Shown here: positions 26,148-34,793 of the stretch, in pieces
Numbering within the stretch: position 1 is the first letter of the stretch
Layout: every line of letters begins with the position of its first letter
Source: Mediterranea massiliensis
GTDB taxonomy: Bacteria; Bacteroidota; Bacteroidia; Bacteroidales; Bacteroidaceae
Reading direction: 5' to 3'
Assembly (NCBI RefSeq): GCF_900128475.1
Contig: NZ_LT635833.1
Location: 1 to 51,434, forward strand
Length of the DNA: 51,434 nt
Program-made: the position numbers and the translations under genes
The notes under the pieces: generated by a model
Database searches by the model: none
Told to the model about the DNA's origin: nothing
The model's input: only the letters and a program-made list of their open reading frames with translations

Positions 26148-26426
26148 ATGAAACACTTGCTCAAAGTCATTCTCGTGGCCATTGTCATCCTTACCTTCTG
26201 CTTCGGACTTTACGTCCTCAGCGACCAGTGGGATGCGCCTGTTCTCCGATTCCTGAACTACACCATCATCGGTGTAGCCACTGGAATCTACTCAGGTCCC
26301 CGTCTTGCTCCCGAAGCCGATAAGGCGAAGTATCGCATGACTCCCAGGAAATGGATACTGAGCATCGCAGGCGTAGTCGTGTTTGCGGCAGTGCTGGCGT
26401 GGCTGGTTGAGGGGAGGTTGTGGTAA
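26148..26426 (+). CDS. Small membrane protein, 92 residues, paralog B
   Basis: Paralog of the preceding gene with an identical length and the same three-segment layout. WDAPVL (28-33) and the terminal AVLAWLVEGRLW align without gaps. The DNA after the stop is also similar between the two, consistent with a tandem duplication that has diverged in the middle. The conserved C-terminal motif suggests a functional end rather than a tail. Function unknown; 21 bases separate it from prfA. Confidence 0.65.
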   Translation: MKHLLKVILVAIVILTFCFGLYVLSDQWDAPVLRFLNYTIIGVATGIYSGPRLAPEADKAKYRMTPRKWILSIAGVVVFAAVLAWLVEGRLW

Positions 26427-26447
26427 TAATAGAATAATACGAAATAA

Positions 26448-27560
26448 ATGGCAGAAAACAACACCATACTGGAAAAGCTCGACGGCCTCGTGGCCCGCTT
26501 CGAGGAAGTATCGACACTGATTACCGACCCGGCAGTCATTGCCGACCAGAAGCGGTACGTCAAGCTGACGAAAGAATACAAGGAACTGGGCGACCTGATG
26601 GACGCCCGCAAGGAATACATGCAGGTATTGAACGGCATCGACGAGGCCAAGGACATCATCGCCAACGAAACCGATGCCGAGATGCGCGACATGGCCCGCG
26701 AGGAACTTGATGCCTGCCAGACGCGCCTGCCCGAACTGGAAGAGCACATCAAGCTGCTACTCGTTCCGGCCGACCCGCAGGACAGCCGTAACGCCATCCT
26801 CGAAATACGTGGCGGTACGGGTGGCGACGAAGCGGCCATCTTTGCAGGCGACCTCTTCCGCATGTACTCCAAGTACTGCGACATCAAGGGCTGGAAGCTC
26901 GAAGTGTCCAGCGCCAACGAAGGGGCTGCCGGCGGCTTCAAAGAAATCATCTGCTCCGTCACGGGCGAGAATGTCTACGGCACACTGAAGTATGAGTCGG
27001 GCGTGCACCGCGTACAGCGCGTGCCGGCCACGGAGACACAGGGCCGCGTGCATACCTCGGCCGCCTCGGTAGCCGTGCTGCCCGAAGCGGAGCCCTTCGA
27101 TGTGGAAATCAACGAAGGCGAAATCAAGTGGGACACCTTCCGAAGCGGCGGTGCAGGCGGTCAGAACGTGAACAAGGTAGAATCGGGCGTGCGTCTGCGC
27201 TACAACTGGAAGAACCCCAACACGGGTGTCGTAGAGGAGATTCTCATCGAGTGTACCGAGACGCGCGACCAGCCCAAGAACAAGGAGCGCGCCCTCTCGC
27301 GCCTGCGCACCTTCATCTACGACAAGGAGCACCAGAAGTACATCGACGACATCGCCTCCAAGCGCAAGACGATGGTCAGCACAGGCGACCGCTCGGCTAA
27401 GATACGCACTTACAACTATCCGCAGGGACGCATCACCGACCACCGCATCAACTACACCATCTACAACCTGGCCGCCTTCATGGACGGTGACATACAGGAC
27501 TGCATCGACCACCTCATCGTGGCCGAGAATGCGGAACGGCTGAAGGAAAGTGAATTGTAA
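26448..27560 (+). CDS. prfA: Peptide chain release factor 1
   Basis: A 370-residue class I release factor recognising UAA and UAG. The peptidyl-tRNA-hydrolysing GGQ lies in RSGGAGGQNVNKVES (about 226-240), and GGTGGDEAAIF is at about 118-128. The C-terminal region has the SAKIRTYNYPQGRITDHRI segment typical of RF1. Length is normal. The AT-rich restriction-modification pair starts 18 bases downstream, between prfA and pyrF. Confidence 0.95.
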   Translation: MAENNTILEKLDGLVARFEEVSTLITDPAVIADQKRYVKLTKEYKELGDLMDARKEYMQVLNGIDEAKDIIANETDAEMRDMAREELDACQTRLPELEEHIKLLLVPADPQDSRNAILEIRGGTGGDEAAIFAGDLFRMYSKYCDIKGWKLEVSSANEGAAGGFKEIICSVTGENVYGTLKYESGVHRVQRVPATETQGRVHTSAASVAVLPEAEPFDVEINEGEIKWDTFRSGGAGGQNVNKVESGVRLRYNWKNPNTGVVEEILIECTETRDQPKNKERALSRLRTFIYDKEHQKYIDDIASKRKTMVSTGDRSAKIRTYNYPQGRITDHRINYTIYNLAAFMDGDIQDCIDHLIVAENAERLKESEL

Positions 27561-27577
27561 AAAAAACAACTATTCAT

Positions 27578-28873
27578 ATGCAAACAAACCATATACATAT
27601 CAACGGAGATAGCAGACAAATGAATCTGATACCGGACAAGTCTGTTCATCTCATCATTACTTCTCCCCCTTATTGGCAACTAAAAGACTATGGGACAGAA
27701 GATCAAATCGGTTTTCATGATAGTTATGAAACCTATATCAACAATTTAAATCTTGTATGGAAGGAGTGTTATCGTATCTTACATGATGGTTGCCGTATGT
27801 GTATTAATATCGGCGATCAGTTTGCACGATCAGTTTACTACGGACGCTATAAAGTCATTCCTATTCGAACAGAAATTATTAAATTCTGTGAAACATTGGG
27901 TATGGATTATATGGGGGCTGTCATCTGGCAAAAGCAAACAACTATGAATACGACAGGAGGGGGTGCCATCATGGGTAGTTTCCCATATCCACGCAATGGC
28001 ATTCTTAAAATGGATTATGAATTTATCCTGATATTTAAAAAATTAGGCAACGCCCCCAAACCAACTTTCGAGCAAAAACAACTATCTGCAATGACTAAAG
28101 CAGAATGGAACACATACTTTTCTTCACATTGGACATTTGGAGGAGCCCGGCAAGACGGACACATTGCAGTATTTCCCGAAGAATTGCCAACCAGATTGAT
28201 TAAGATGTTTTCTTTCGTAGGAGAAACGGTATTCGATCCGTTCATGGGAAGCGGAACAACAGCATTAGCCGCCCGTAATTTGGGAAGGAACTCTATTGGA
28301 TATGAAATCAATCCTGAATTCATATCATATTATAAAGAGAAACTACAAACAGTACAAAAAGATATCAACCAAACGACATATCTCTTCAAACAGGATAAAT
28401 TAAAAGGTAATATCAACCAGTTTATCGACCAATTGCCCTACATCTTCCATGACCCGCATAAGATGGACAAGAAAATTGATATAAAAAAAATTTCATTTGG
28501 TTCTACAATATCCAAAGATGACAGCCATAAAAGAGAGGAGTATTATTCTGTAAAAGATGTAATAAGTGCAAGTACTCTGATATTGAACAATGGTTTAAAG
28601 GTTCATCTGCTAGGCATTAAAGAAAAAGAAGATATAAAAGAACAAGCTGTCGAATTTATCCGAAAAAAAGTAAAAGGGCGAAAAGTCTTTATGAAATACG
28701 ATACGACCAAGTTTGATGATAATGATTGCCTGCTTTGTTATCTTTATCTTGATAATAAAACATTCATAAATGCTCATATTTTAAAAGCTGGATTAGCCAA
28801 CGTAGATGAAAGTATCAATTTTAAATACAAAAATAAATTTTTAGACATAATTTATGGAAAAAGTCTGGACTAA
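27578..28873 (+). CDS. Type II DNA methyltransferase with SNase-like C-terminus
   Basis: A 431-residue modification enzyme. Residues 1-265 are a beta-class amino-methyltransferase: catalytic motif TSPPYW (28-33) comes before the SAM-binding DPFMGSGTTAL (220-230). TSPPYW favours N4-cytosine methylation. Residues about 322-425 resemble a staphylococcal-nuclease fold (LILNNGLKVHLLGIKEKED, then LCYLYLDNKTFINAHILKAGLANV). The nuclease residues appear lost: the position of Arg35 is His, Asp40 is Lys and Arg87 is missing. The gene is far more AT-rich than its neighbours. It overlaps the endonuclease gene by 20 bases. Confidence 0.85.
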   Translation: MQTNHIHINGDSRQMNLIPDKSVHLIITSPPYWQLKDYGTEDQIGFHDSYETYINNLNLVWKECYRILHDGCRMCINIGDQFARSVYYGRYKVIPIRTEIIKFCETLGMDYMGAVIWQKQTTMNTTGGGAIMGSFPYPRNGILKMDYEFILIFKKLGNAPKPTFEQKQLSAMTKAEWNTYFSSHWTFGGARQDGHIAVFPEELPTRLIKMFSFVGETVFDPFMGSGTTALAARNLGRNSIGYEINPEFISYYKEKLQTVQKDINQTTYLFKQDKLKGNINQFIDQLPYIFHDPHKMDKKIDIKKISFGSTISKDDSHKREEYYSVKDVISASTLILNNGLKVHLLGIKEKEDIKEQAVEFIRKKVKGRKVFMKYDTTKFDDNDCLLCYLYLDNKTFINAHILKAGLANVDESINFKYKNKFLDIIYGKSLD

Positions 28874-29561
28874 CGGAGCTGAAGGACATAATTCTAAATA
28901 TAAAAGAGAAACCTTGCTCAATTATGGAATGAATCGCTGGGGACTTAACAAAGCCAGTAGCGTAGGAGCAACCTCTGAACTTATCCGAGAATGTGCACCT
29001 TCTTCTTATGAAGATTGGGTAGAATTTTATTTTAATGAAGCTGTTCAAAAGAAGAAGAGAGGGATTAAGATCACCCAAGAATACCTTCGGACTCTTGGAG
29101 AAGAATTGTATATGAGACTTTCTGAAAATGTACAAAGTGAATTGGCCAGCATTACAGAAGAAGAATGCGTTGACTATGTTTACAATCTGGTCATCAATCG
29201 TACTTACGAGGGCTACGTTACAGAAATCGAAACCATATACGGACAATTAACCAAGATATTGGGATATCCTATTGAATCTGCTCCAGATCAATGGGACCGC
29301 ACATTCGGTGTAGATTTCTATATTTCAATCCAAGATTATTATATCGGCATACAAATCAAACCGGTTTCAACCCGAATGTCCATCAACCAATATCAATGGA
29401 TAGAGCAAAACAGAAACAACCACCATCGTTTTACGGAAAAATACAAAGGAAAAGTATTCTTTGTATTCTCCAAAAAGAACTCAGCTGGCAAAAAACAAAT
29501 CGACAATATTGAGGTTATAGAAGAAATTAAAGCAGAAATAGAACGTTTAAAGCATTTATAA
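28854..29561 (+). CDS. MjaI-like type II restriction endonuclease
   Basis: A 235-residue protein that I assign tentatively to the MjaI-type restriction endonuclease family, which cuts CTAG. The core GVDFYISIQDYYIGIQIKPVS (about 152-172) fits a PD-(D/E)xK nuclease with D154, then Q167-x-K169, where Q replaces the usual acidic residue. It overlaps the methyltransferase by 20 bases and shares its low GC, so the pair arrived together. pyrF begins three bases after its stop. The target CTAG is inferred from the family. Confidence 0.65.
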   Translation: MEKVWTNGAEGHNSKYKRETLLNYGMNRWGLNKASSVGATSELIRECAPSSYEDWVEFYFNEAVQKKKRGIKITQEYLRTLGEELYMRLSENVQSELASITEEECVDYVYNLVINRTYEGYVTEIETIYGQLTKILGYPIESAPDQWDRTFGVDFYISIQDYYIGIQIKPVSTRMSINQYQWIEQNRNNHHRFTEKYKGKVFFVFSKKNSAGKKQIDNIEVIEEIKAEIERLKHL

Positions 29562-29564
29562 GAC

Positions 29565-30389
29565 ATGAACAAGCAACAACTCTTTGAAAACATCAAGAAG
29601 AAACAGTCGTTCCTCTGCGTGGGGCTCGACACGGACATCAAGAAGATTCCCGAACATCTGCTGAAGGAAGAAGACCCCATCTTCGCCTTCAACAAGGCCA
29701 TCATCGACGCAACGCAGGACCTCTGCATCGCCTACAAGCCCAACCTGGCTTTCTACGAGAGCATGGGCGTGAAGGGATGGATGGCCTTCGAGAAGACCGT
29801 GAACTACATCAAGCAGAACTATCCCGACCAGTTCATCATCGCCGACGCCAAGCGCGGCGACATCGGCAACACGTCGGCCATGTATGCCCGCACCTTCTTC
29901 GAGGAGCTGGACATCGACTCCGTGACCGTGGCTCCCTACATGGGCGAGGACAGTGTGACGCCGTTCCTGACGTACAAAGGCAAGTGGGTCATCCTGCTGG
30001 CACTGACCAGCAACAAGGGTTCGCACGACTTCCAGCTGACGATGGACGTGGACGGTGAACGCCTCTTCGAGAAAGTGCTCCGCAAAAGCCAGCAGTGGGC
30101 CAACGACGAGAACATGATGTACGTGGTAGGCGCCACGCAGGGACGCATGTTCGAGGACATCCGCAAGATTGTGCCCCACCACTTCCTACTCGTGCCGGGC
30201 GTAGGTGCCCAGGGCGGTTCGCTGGAAGAAGTCTGCAAGTATGGCATGACGAAGGAGTGCGGCCTCATCGTCAACTCCAGCCGCGGCATCATCTATGTGG
30301 ACAAGACGGAGAACTTCGCCGCCGCCAGCCGCAAGGCCGCACAGGAAGTGCAGGCTCAGATGGCCGAGCAGCTGAAGGCTATTCTCTGA
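29565..30389 (+). CDS. pyrF: Orotidine 5'-phosphate decarboxylase (type 2)
   Basis: A 274-residue decarboxylase making UMP from OMP. The catalytic motif is [11 protein letters not shown] (94-104) with K96. [11 protein letters not shown] (20-30) and the C-terminal NSSRGIIYV are typical of the longer, Mycobacterium-type subgroup. It starts three bases after the restriction endonuclease stop but returns to the GC-rich composition of the chromosome. A hairpin with T-rich tail follows. Confidence 0.95.
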   Translation: MNKQQLFENIKKKQSFLCVGLDTDIKKIPEHLLKEEDPIFAFNKAIIDATQDLCIAYKPNLAFYESMGVKGWMAFEKTVNYIKQNYPDQFIIADAKRGDIGNTSAMYARTFFEELDIDSVTVAPYMGEDSVTPFLTYKGKWVILLALTSNKGSHDFQLTMDVDGERLFEKVLRKSQQWANDENMMYVVGATQGRMFEDIRKIVPHHFLLVPGVGAQGGSLEEVCKYGMTKECGLIVNSSRGIIYVDKTENFAAASRKAAQEVQAQMAEQLKAIL

Positions 30390-30412
30390 TTTTGCAGGAA
30401 GCTCCATTATAT

Positions 30413-30459
30413 AACAGGGGTGCTGTTCATACATGAGATGAACGGCACCCCTGTTTCGT
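30413..30459 (+). terminator. pyrF terminator
   Basis: Arms AACAGGGGTGC-T-GTTCAT (30413-30430) and ATGAAC-G-GCACCCCTGTT (30438-30455), one mismatch and a seven-base loop, followed by TTCGTT. It overlaps the last codons of the convergent hydrolase gene. Confidence 0.65.
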
Positions 30460-31566
30460 TGAAGGAGTACGCCTTACAACCTTACTTTTCAGATACTCCC
30501 TGAAGAAGCTCTCAATCCGGTCGAACGGAATCACCTTCAGATTGTCGTACAGGTCGGTGTGGTTGGCGCCGGGGATGAGGAGCAGCTCCTTGTTGTCGCC
30601 CGTCAGCTTCTGGAAGGCATCCCGGCTGAAGTAGCACGAATGGGCCTTGTCGCCGTGAATCATCAGGACGGCGCTGCGTATCTCGTTGCTGTAGGTCAGG
30701 ATGGTCATGTTGAGGAACGACAGGGCAGAGGTCTTGTTCCATCCGTCGTTCGAGTTGAGCGAACGCTTGTGGTAGCCGCGCGGCGTCTTGTAGTAGGCGT
30801 AGTAGTCCTTCACGAACTGGGGCGCGTCGGCAGGCAGCGGGTCCACCACACCGCCGGCACGTTCGTAGGAGCCGTTGCGGTAGTCAGCCGTACGCTGGGC
30901 GTTGAGCTGGCGGCGGAGTTCGTAACGCTGGTCGGCGTCCATCGAGTCGAAGTAACCGTTGGCCGTGACGCGGCTCATGTCGTACATGGTCGAGGTGACC
31001 GTCGCCTTGATGCGTGTATCAATGGCGGCGGCGTTCAAGGCCATGCCTCCCCAACCGCAGATGCCGAGGATGCCAATGCGCTCGGGGTCCACATCGTCGC
31101 GGGTAGACAGATAGTCCACCGCCGCGCAGAAGTCTTCCGTATTGATGTCGGGCGAAGCTACATAGCGTGGCTGGCCGCCGCTCTCGCCCGTAAACGAGGG
31201 GTCGAAGGCAAGGGTCAGAAAGCCGCGCTCGGCCAGCATCTGTGCATAGAGGCCGGACGACTGCTCCTTGACGGCTCCGAACGGTCCGCTCACAGCAATG
31301 GCTGCCAGCTTGCCCACGGCCTGCTTCGGCACGTAGAGGTCGGCCGCAAGCGTAATGCCGTAGCGGTTGTGGAAGGTCACTTTACTATGATTCACTTTGT
31401 CGCTCTGCGGGAACACCTTGTCCCACTCGCTGGTCAATTCCAATTTTTCCATATTCTGTTGGTTTGAAGAGTTACACTCGTCCGTAACGTTTGCCGCACC
31501 GGCGGCGGTGAGGCCTGTCAGCAGGAGGGCCGCCAGCAGGCAGGGGAGGGATTTCTTTCTGTTCAT
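30427..31566 (-). CDS. Secreted alpha/beta hydrolase with Cys nucleophile elbow
   Basis: A 379-residue hydrolase with a signal peptide (1-25, ending AGAANV). The nucleophile elbow reads GICGWGG with C170, where most relatives have serine; dienelactone hydrolases also use cysteine. HGDKAHSC supplies a likely aspartate and ANHTDLYD the histidine. The substrate is unknown. The last residues lie inside the pyrF terminator. Monocistronic, with a minus-strand -7 element at 31595-31588. Confidence 0.8.
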   Translation of the reverse strand: MNRKKSLPCLLAALLLTGLTAAGAANVTDECNSSNQQNMEKLELTSEWDKVFPQSDKVNHSKVTFHNRYGITLAADLYVPKQAVGKLAAIAVSGPFGAVKEQSSGLYAQMLAERGFLTLAFDPSFTGESGGQPRYVASPDINTEDFCAAVDYLSTRDDVDPERIGILGICGWGGMALNAAAIDTRIKATVTSTMYDMSRVTANGYFDSMDADQRYELRRQLNAQRTADYRNGSYERAGGVVDPLPADAPQFVKDYYAYYKTPRGYHKRSLNSNDGWNKTSALSFLNMTILTYSNEIRSAVLMIHGDKAHSCYFSRDAFQKLTGDNKELLLIPGANHTDLYDNLKVIPFDRIESFFREYLKSKVVRRTPSTKQGCRSSHV

Positions 31567-31587
31567 GTCTTACACCTATTTATATTG

Positions 31588-31595
31588 CAAAGATA
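31588..31595 (-). promoter_or_regulatory. -7 element for the Cys-type hydrolase gene
   Basis: TATCTTTG on the minus strand, 22 bp before the ATG at 31566. No -33 match is seen. Confidence 0.45.
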
Positions 31596-31692
31596 CGGCG
31601 GAGGACGCCCCGCCGTGTATACGGATTACGGAAGAAATGACGGAGATTACGGATAGATGTACGGATTTCTGCCGAATTCTCTCCGCCTCCCC

Positions 31693-31724
31693 CTTGTTTA
31701 TCTCCCTGAAATCTCCTACCTTTG
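31693..31724 (+). promoter_or_regulatory. Promoter for the DUF6078 gene
   Basis: CTTG (31693-31696), exactly 20 bases, then TACCTTTG (31717-31724): near consensus, 28 bp before the ATG. Upstream (31619-31668) the word TACGGA is loosely iterated. Confidence 0.6.
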
Positions 31725-31751
31725 GGCGTAAACAAATAAGGACATCCAATT

Positions 31752-32231
31752 ATGAATCACGAAAACACCACCGTCACCTCTTCAGGAAAGACGAACAACA
31801 TACCCAAAGACTACATCTACTGCCCTGCCGCCGACGGGGCCTGTCCCCGCACTCCGCAATGCCTGCGTGCCATCGCCTACCGCCAGCTGACGGCAACGGA
31901 GACTCCGGCCAAGCCCGGCCCTATCCGCATCGTGCATCCTGCCTGTGTCGCAAACGCGACAGACGGATGCGAATACTACCGCGACAGCACGCCCGTCCGC
32001 TTCGCACAGGGCATGACGAAGCTGTTCGACGAAATCCCCCACCGGCTGGAGGCGGACATCAGACGCCGCATCATGGCCTGCTTCTCCTGCCGGAGCTATT
32101 ACTTCCAAAGCCGGAAGGGCGAACGCCTCATCACGCCCAAGGAGCAACAGAATATAGCCAACGTCTTCCGTCGGGCGGGACTGAAAGCCGAACCAGAGTT
32201 TGATAACTACGTCGAGGAAACTTATTGGTAA
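31752..32231 (+). CDS. DUF6078 family protein
   Basis: A 159-residue soluble protein that I recognise as the Bacteroidales DUF6078 family, of unknown function. It is cysteine-rich in a patterned way: C24, C31 and C37 near the N-terminus (CPAADGACPRTPQC), C65 and C73, then CFSC at about 109-112. A metal- or cluster-binding role is possible. It has its own strong promoter and is followed by a tandem-repeat array, so it is probably monocistronic. Confidence 0.7.
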   Translation: MNHENTTVTSSGKTNNIPKDYIYCPAADGACPRTPQCLRAIAYRQLTATETPAKPGPIRIVHPACVANATDGCEYYRDSTPVRFAQGMTKLFDEIPHRLEADIRRRIMACFSCRSYYFQSRKGERLITPKEQQNIANVFRRAGLKAEPEFDNYVEETYW

Positions 32232-32245
32232 TCAGCCGCCAAGCA

Positions 32246-32389
32246 GTTTATTTCAGTTTACTAAAAATAAACTGCCAGTTTAACCGTAATAAACTGATAG
32301 TTTAAAAGCATTAAACTGACAGTTTAAACGGAGTAAACTGACGGTTTAAAGGCTTTGAACCGGGAGTACACTGACGGTAAACGGAGACC
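32246..32389. repeat. 22-bp tandem dyad array 2 (about six units)
   Basis: TAAACTG begins units at 32268, 32290, 32312 and 32334, an exact 22-bp period. Each carries a 15-bp odd-centred dyad TAAACTGnCAGTTTA: perfect in units 1 and 3 (unit 3 extends to 17 bp), one mismatched pair in units 2 and 4. Decayed copies continue in register at both ends (CAGTTTA at 32254, GAACCGGG at 32357, TAAACGG at 32378). Seven-base linkers vary. The array lies 45-190 bp upstream of the HD gene. Confidence 0.85.
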
Positions 32390-32434
32390 ATCTGCTTATC
32401 GTCCTATCCTATCCTCACACTAAAAACAGAAAAC

Positions 32435-33664
32435 ATGAGCTACGAACGCAAAATCATCAACGACCCCGTCTTCGGGTTCATCAACATACCGAAAGGGCTG
32501 CTCTACGACCTCGTGTGCCATCCGCTGCTGCAACGCCTCACGCGCATCCGCCAGCTGGGCCTGTCGTCCGTGGTCTATCCCGGTGCCCAGCATACGCGCT
32601 TCCAGCACTCGCTCGGCGCCTTCTACCTGATGACCGAGGCCATCCAGCACCTGACGGCCAAGGGCAACTTCATCTTCGACAGCGAGGCCGAAGCCGTCAA
32701 GGCCGCCATCCTGATGCACGACATCGGCCACGGGCCCTTCTCGCACGTGCTGGAAGACACCATCGTGCGCGGCGTCTCCCACGAAGACATCTCCCTGCTG
32801 CTGATGGAGCGCATCAACCGCGAGATGAACGGACAGCTCACGCTGGCCATCCAGATATTCAAGGACGAGTATCCCAAGCGCTTCCTCCACCAGCTGGTCA
32901 GCGGCCAGCTGGACATGGACCGCCTGGACTACCTGCGCCGCGACAGCTTCTACACAGGCGTCACCGAGGGAAACATCGGCTCGGCGCGCATCATCAAGAT
33001 GCTCGACGTCAAGGACGACCACCTTGTCGTCGAGGAGAAAGGCATCTACTCCATCGAAAACTTCCTCATGGCCCGCCGCCTGATGTACTGGCAGGTGTAT
33101 CTGCACAAGGCCTCCGTGGCCTACGAGCGGATGCTCATCGCCGCCCTGCTCCGCGCCAAGGAGCTGGCCGCCAAGGGTGAAGACCTCTTCGCCTCGCCCG
33201 CCCTGCGCTTCTTCCTCTACAACGACGTAGACCGCACGCGCTTCTACGACGACCCGGCCTGCCTGGAGAACTTCATCCGCCTGGACGACAACGACATCTG
33301 GACCTCGCTCAAGGTGTGGTGCGGACACCCCGACAAAGTACTCTCCACACTGAGCAAGGGCATGGTAGAACGCCGCCTGTTCAAGGTGGAAATCTCCTCC
33401 GAACCCGCCACCGAGGAGCGCAAGCAGGAACTGACGGCACAGATAGCCGCCGCGCTGGACCTGACGCCCGCCGAAGCCGCCTGGTTCGTCTCCATCCCCA
33501 GCATCGAGAAGAACATGTACAACCCCGCCGACGACAGCATCGACATCCTCTACAAGGACGGCACCACGAAGAACATCGCCGAGGCATCGGACATGCTCAA
33601 CATCCAGCTGCTCTCGAAGAAGGTAAAAAAATACTACCTTTGCTACCTGCGTCTGCATAGATAA
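32435..33664 (+). CDS. HD-domain phosphohydrolase (YwfO/SAMHD1-like)
   Basis: A 409-residue protein with the metal-binding HD signature: HTRFQHSLG (53-61) and HDIGHGPFSH (95-104). The order matches dGTPase-like HD proteins such as YwfO and EF1143; a role as dNTP triphosphohydrolase is inferred. No separate nucleotide regulatory domain is evident. It starts after the 22-bp array; no TAnnTTTG element is obvious in the gap, so the promoter may lie within the array. Confidence 0.87.
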   Translation: MSYERKIINDPVFGFINIPKGLLYDLVCHPLLQRLTRIRQLGLSSVVYPGAQHTRFQHSLGAFYLMTEAIQHLTAKGNFIFDSEAEAVKAAILMHDIGHGPFSHVLEDTIVRGVSHEDISLLLMERINREMNGQLTLAIQIFKDEYPKRFLHQLVSGQLDMDRLDYLRRDSFYTGVTEGNIGSARIIKMLDVKDDHLVVEEKGIYSIENFLMARRLMYWQVYLHKASVAYERMLIAALLRAKELAAKGEDLFASPALRFFLYNDVDRTRFYDDPACLENFIRLDDNDIWTSLKVWCGHPDKVLSTLSKGMVERRLFKVEISSEPATEERKQELTAQIAAALDLTPAEAAWFVSIPSIEKNMYNPADDSIDILYKDGTTKNIAEASDMLNIQLLSKKVKKYYLCYLRLHR

Positions 33665-33749
33665 GTATAAAATATTCACCCGAGGACAAGGAAATATAAA
33701 AAAAAAGTCCGTTATTTGTGTTTTGAAAACCATTTAGCAAGAAACAGAC

Positions 33750-34790
33750 ATGGAATTTTCAGCCAAACAAATAGCTGCCTATATACAGGGAGAAATCGTG
33801 GGAGACGAGAACGCCACCGTGCATACCTTCGCCAAAATCGAGGAAGGCATCCCCGGCGCCATCTCTTTTCTGTCCAACCCGAAGTACACTCCCTACATCT
33901 ACGAGTCGGAGGCCAGCATCATCCTGGTGAACAAGGACTTCGAGCCCGAGCATGAAGTGAAAGCCACCCTCATCAAGGTGGACAACGCCTACGAAAGCCT
34001 GGCCAAGCTGCTCACACTCTATGAGCAGAGCAAGCCGCGGCTGACGGGCATCGACCCGCTGGCCTTCGTAGCCCCCACGGCCAAGGTGGGAGCAAACGTC
34101 TACATCGGCCCCTTTGCCTACGTGGGCGACCATGTGGAGATAGGCGACAACACCGCCCTGCATCCGCGCGCCACCGTCTGTGCCGGAGCCCGCGTGGGCA
34201 GCGACTGCATCCTCTATCCGGGCGTGACGGTCTATCACGACTGCCGGGTGGGCAACCGCTGCATCCTGCATGCCGGATGCGTCATCGGCGCCGACGGCTT
34301 CGGATTTGCCCCCACGCCCGAAGGTTACGAAAAAATACCACAAATCGGCATCACCATCCTCGAGGACGACGTGGAGATAGGCGCCAACACGTGCGTGGAC
34401 CGCGCCACGATGGGAGCCACCATCGTACACCGCGGCGTGAAGCTGGACAATCTTGTCCAGATAGCCCACAACGACGAGATTGGTTCGCACACGGTAATGG
34501 CCGCCCAGGTAGGCGTGGCCGGTTCGACCAAGGTGGGCGAATGGTGCATGTTCGGCGGCCAGGTGGGCATCGCGGGACATATCCACATCGGCGACAAGGT
34601 CGTGTTCGGCGCCCAGTCGGGCGTACCCAGCAGCACCAAGGGCAACCAGCGCCTGATAGGCACACCGCCCATGGAAGAGAAGCCCTACTTCAAGTCGCAG
34701 GCCATCTTCCGCAAGCTGCCCGACATGTACTTCGAGCTGAACGCGCTCCGCAAAGAACTGAATGAACTCAAAGAACAATTAAAGAAATAA
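33750..34790 (+). CDS. lpxD: UDP-3-O-acylglucosamine N-acyltransferase LpxD
   Basis: A 346-residue acyltransferase of lipid A synthesis that adds the N-linked 3-hydroxyacyl chain to UDP-acyl-glucosamine. An N-terminal uridine-binding domain (1-100) is followed by left-handed beta-helix hexapeptide repeats (about 100-310). The catalytic histidine is H240 in VQIAHND, matching H239 of E. coli. A helical C-terminus follows. lpxC/fabZ begins three bases after its stop. Confidence 0.96.
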   Translation: MEFSAKQIAAYIQGEIVGDENATVHTFAKIEEGIPGAISFLSNPKYTPYIYESEASIILVNKDFEPEHEVKATLIKVDNAYESLAKLLTLYEQSKPRLTGIDPLAFVAPTAKVGANVYIGPFAYVGDHVEIGDNTALHPRATVCAGARVGSDCILYPGVTVYHDCRVGNRCILHAGCVIGADGFGFAPTPEGYEKIPQIGITILEDDVEIGANTCVDRATMGATIVHRGVKLDNLVQIAHNDEIGSHTVMAAQVGVAGSTKVGEWCMFGGQVGIAGHIHIGDKVVFGAQSGVPSSTKGNQRLIGTPPMEEKPYFKSQAIFRKLPDMYFELNALRKELNELKEQLKK

Positions 34791-34793
34791 CCC

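Noticed and set aside
32246..32389. CRISPR array
   Set aside because: The period is only 22 bp, linkers are seven bases and partly similar, and no cas genes are present. The same applies to the arrays at 10157-10218 and 42509-42684.
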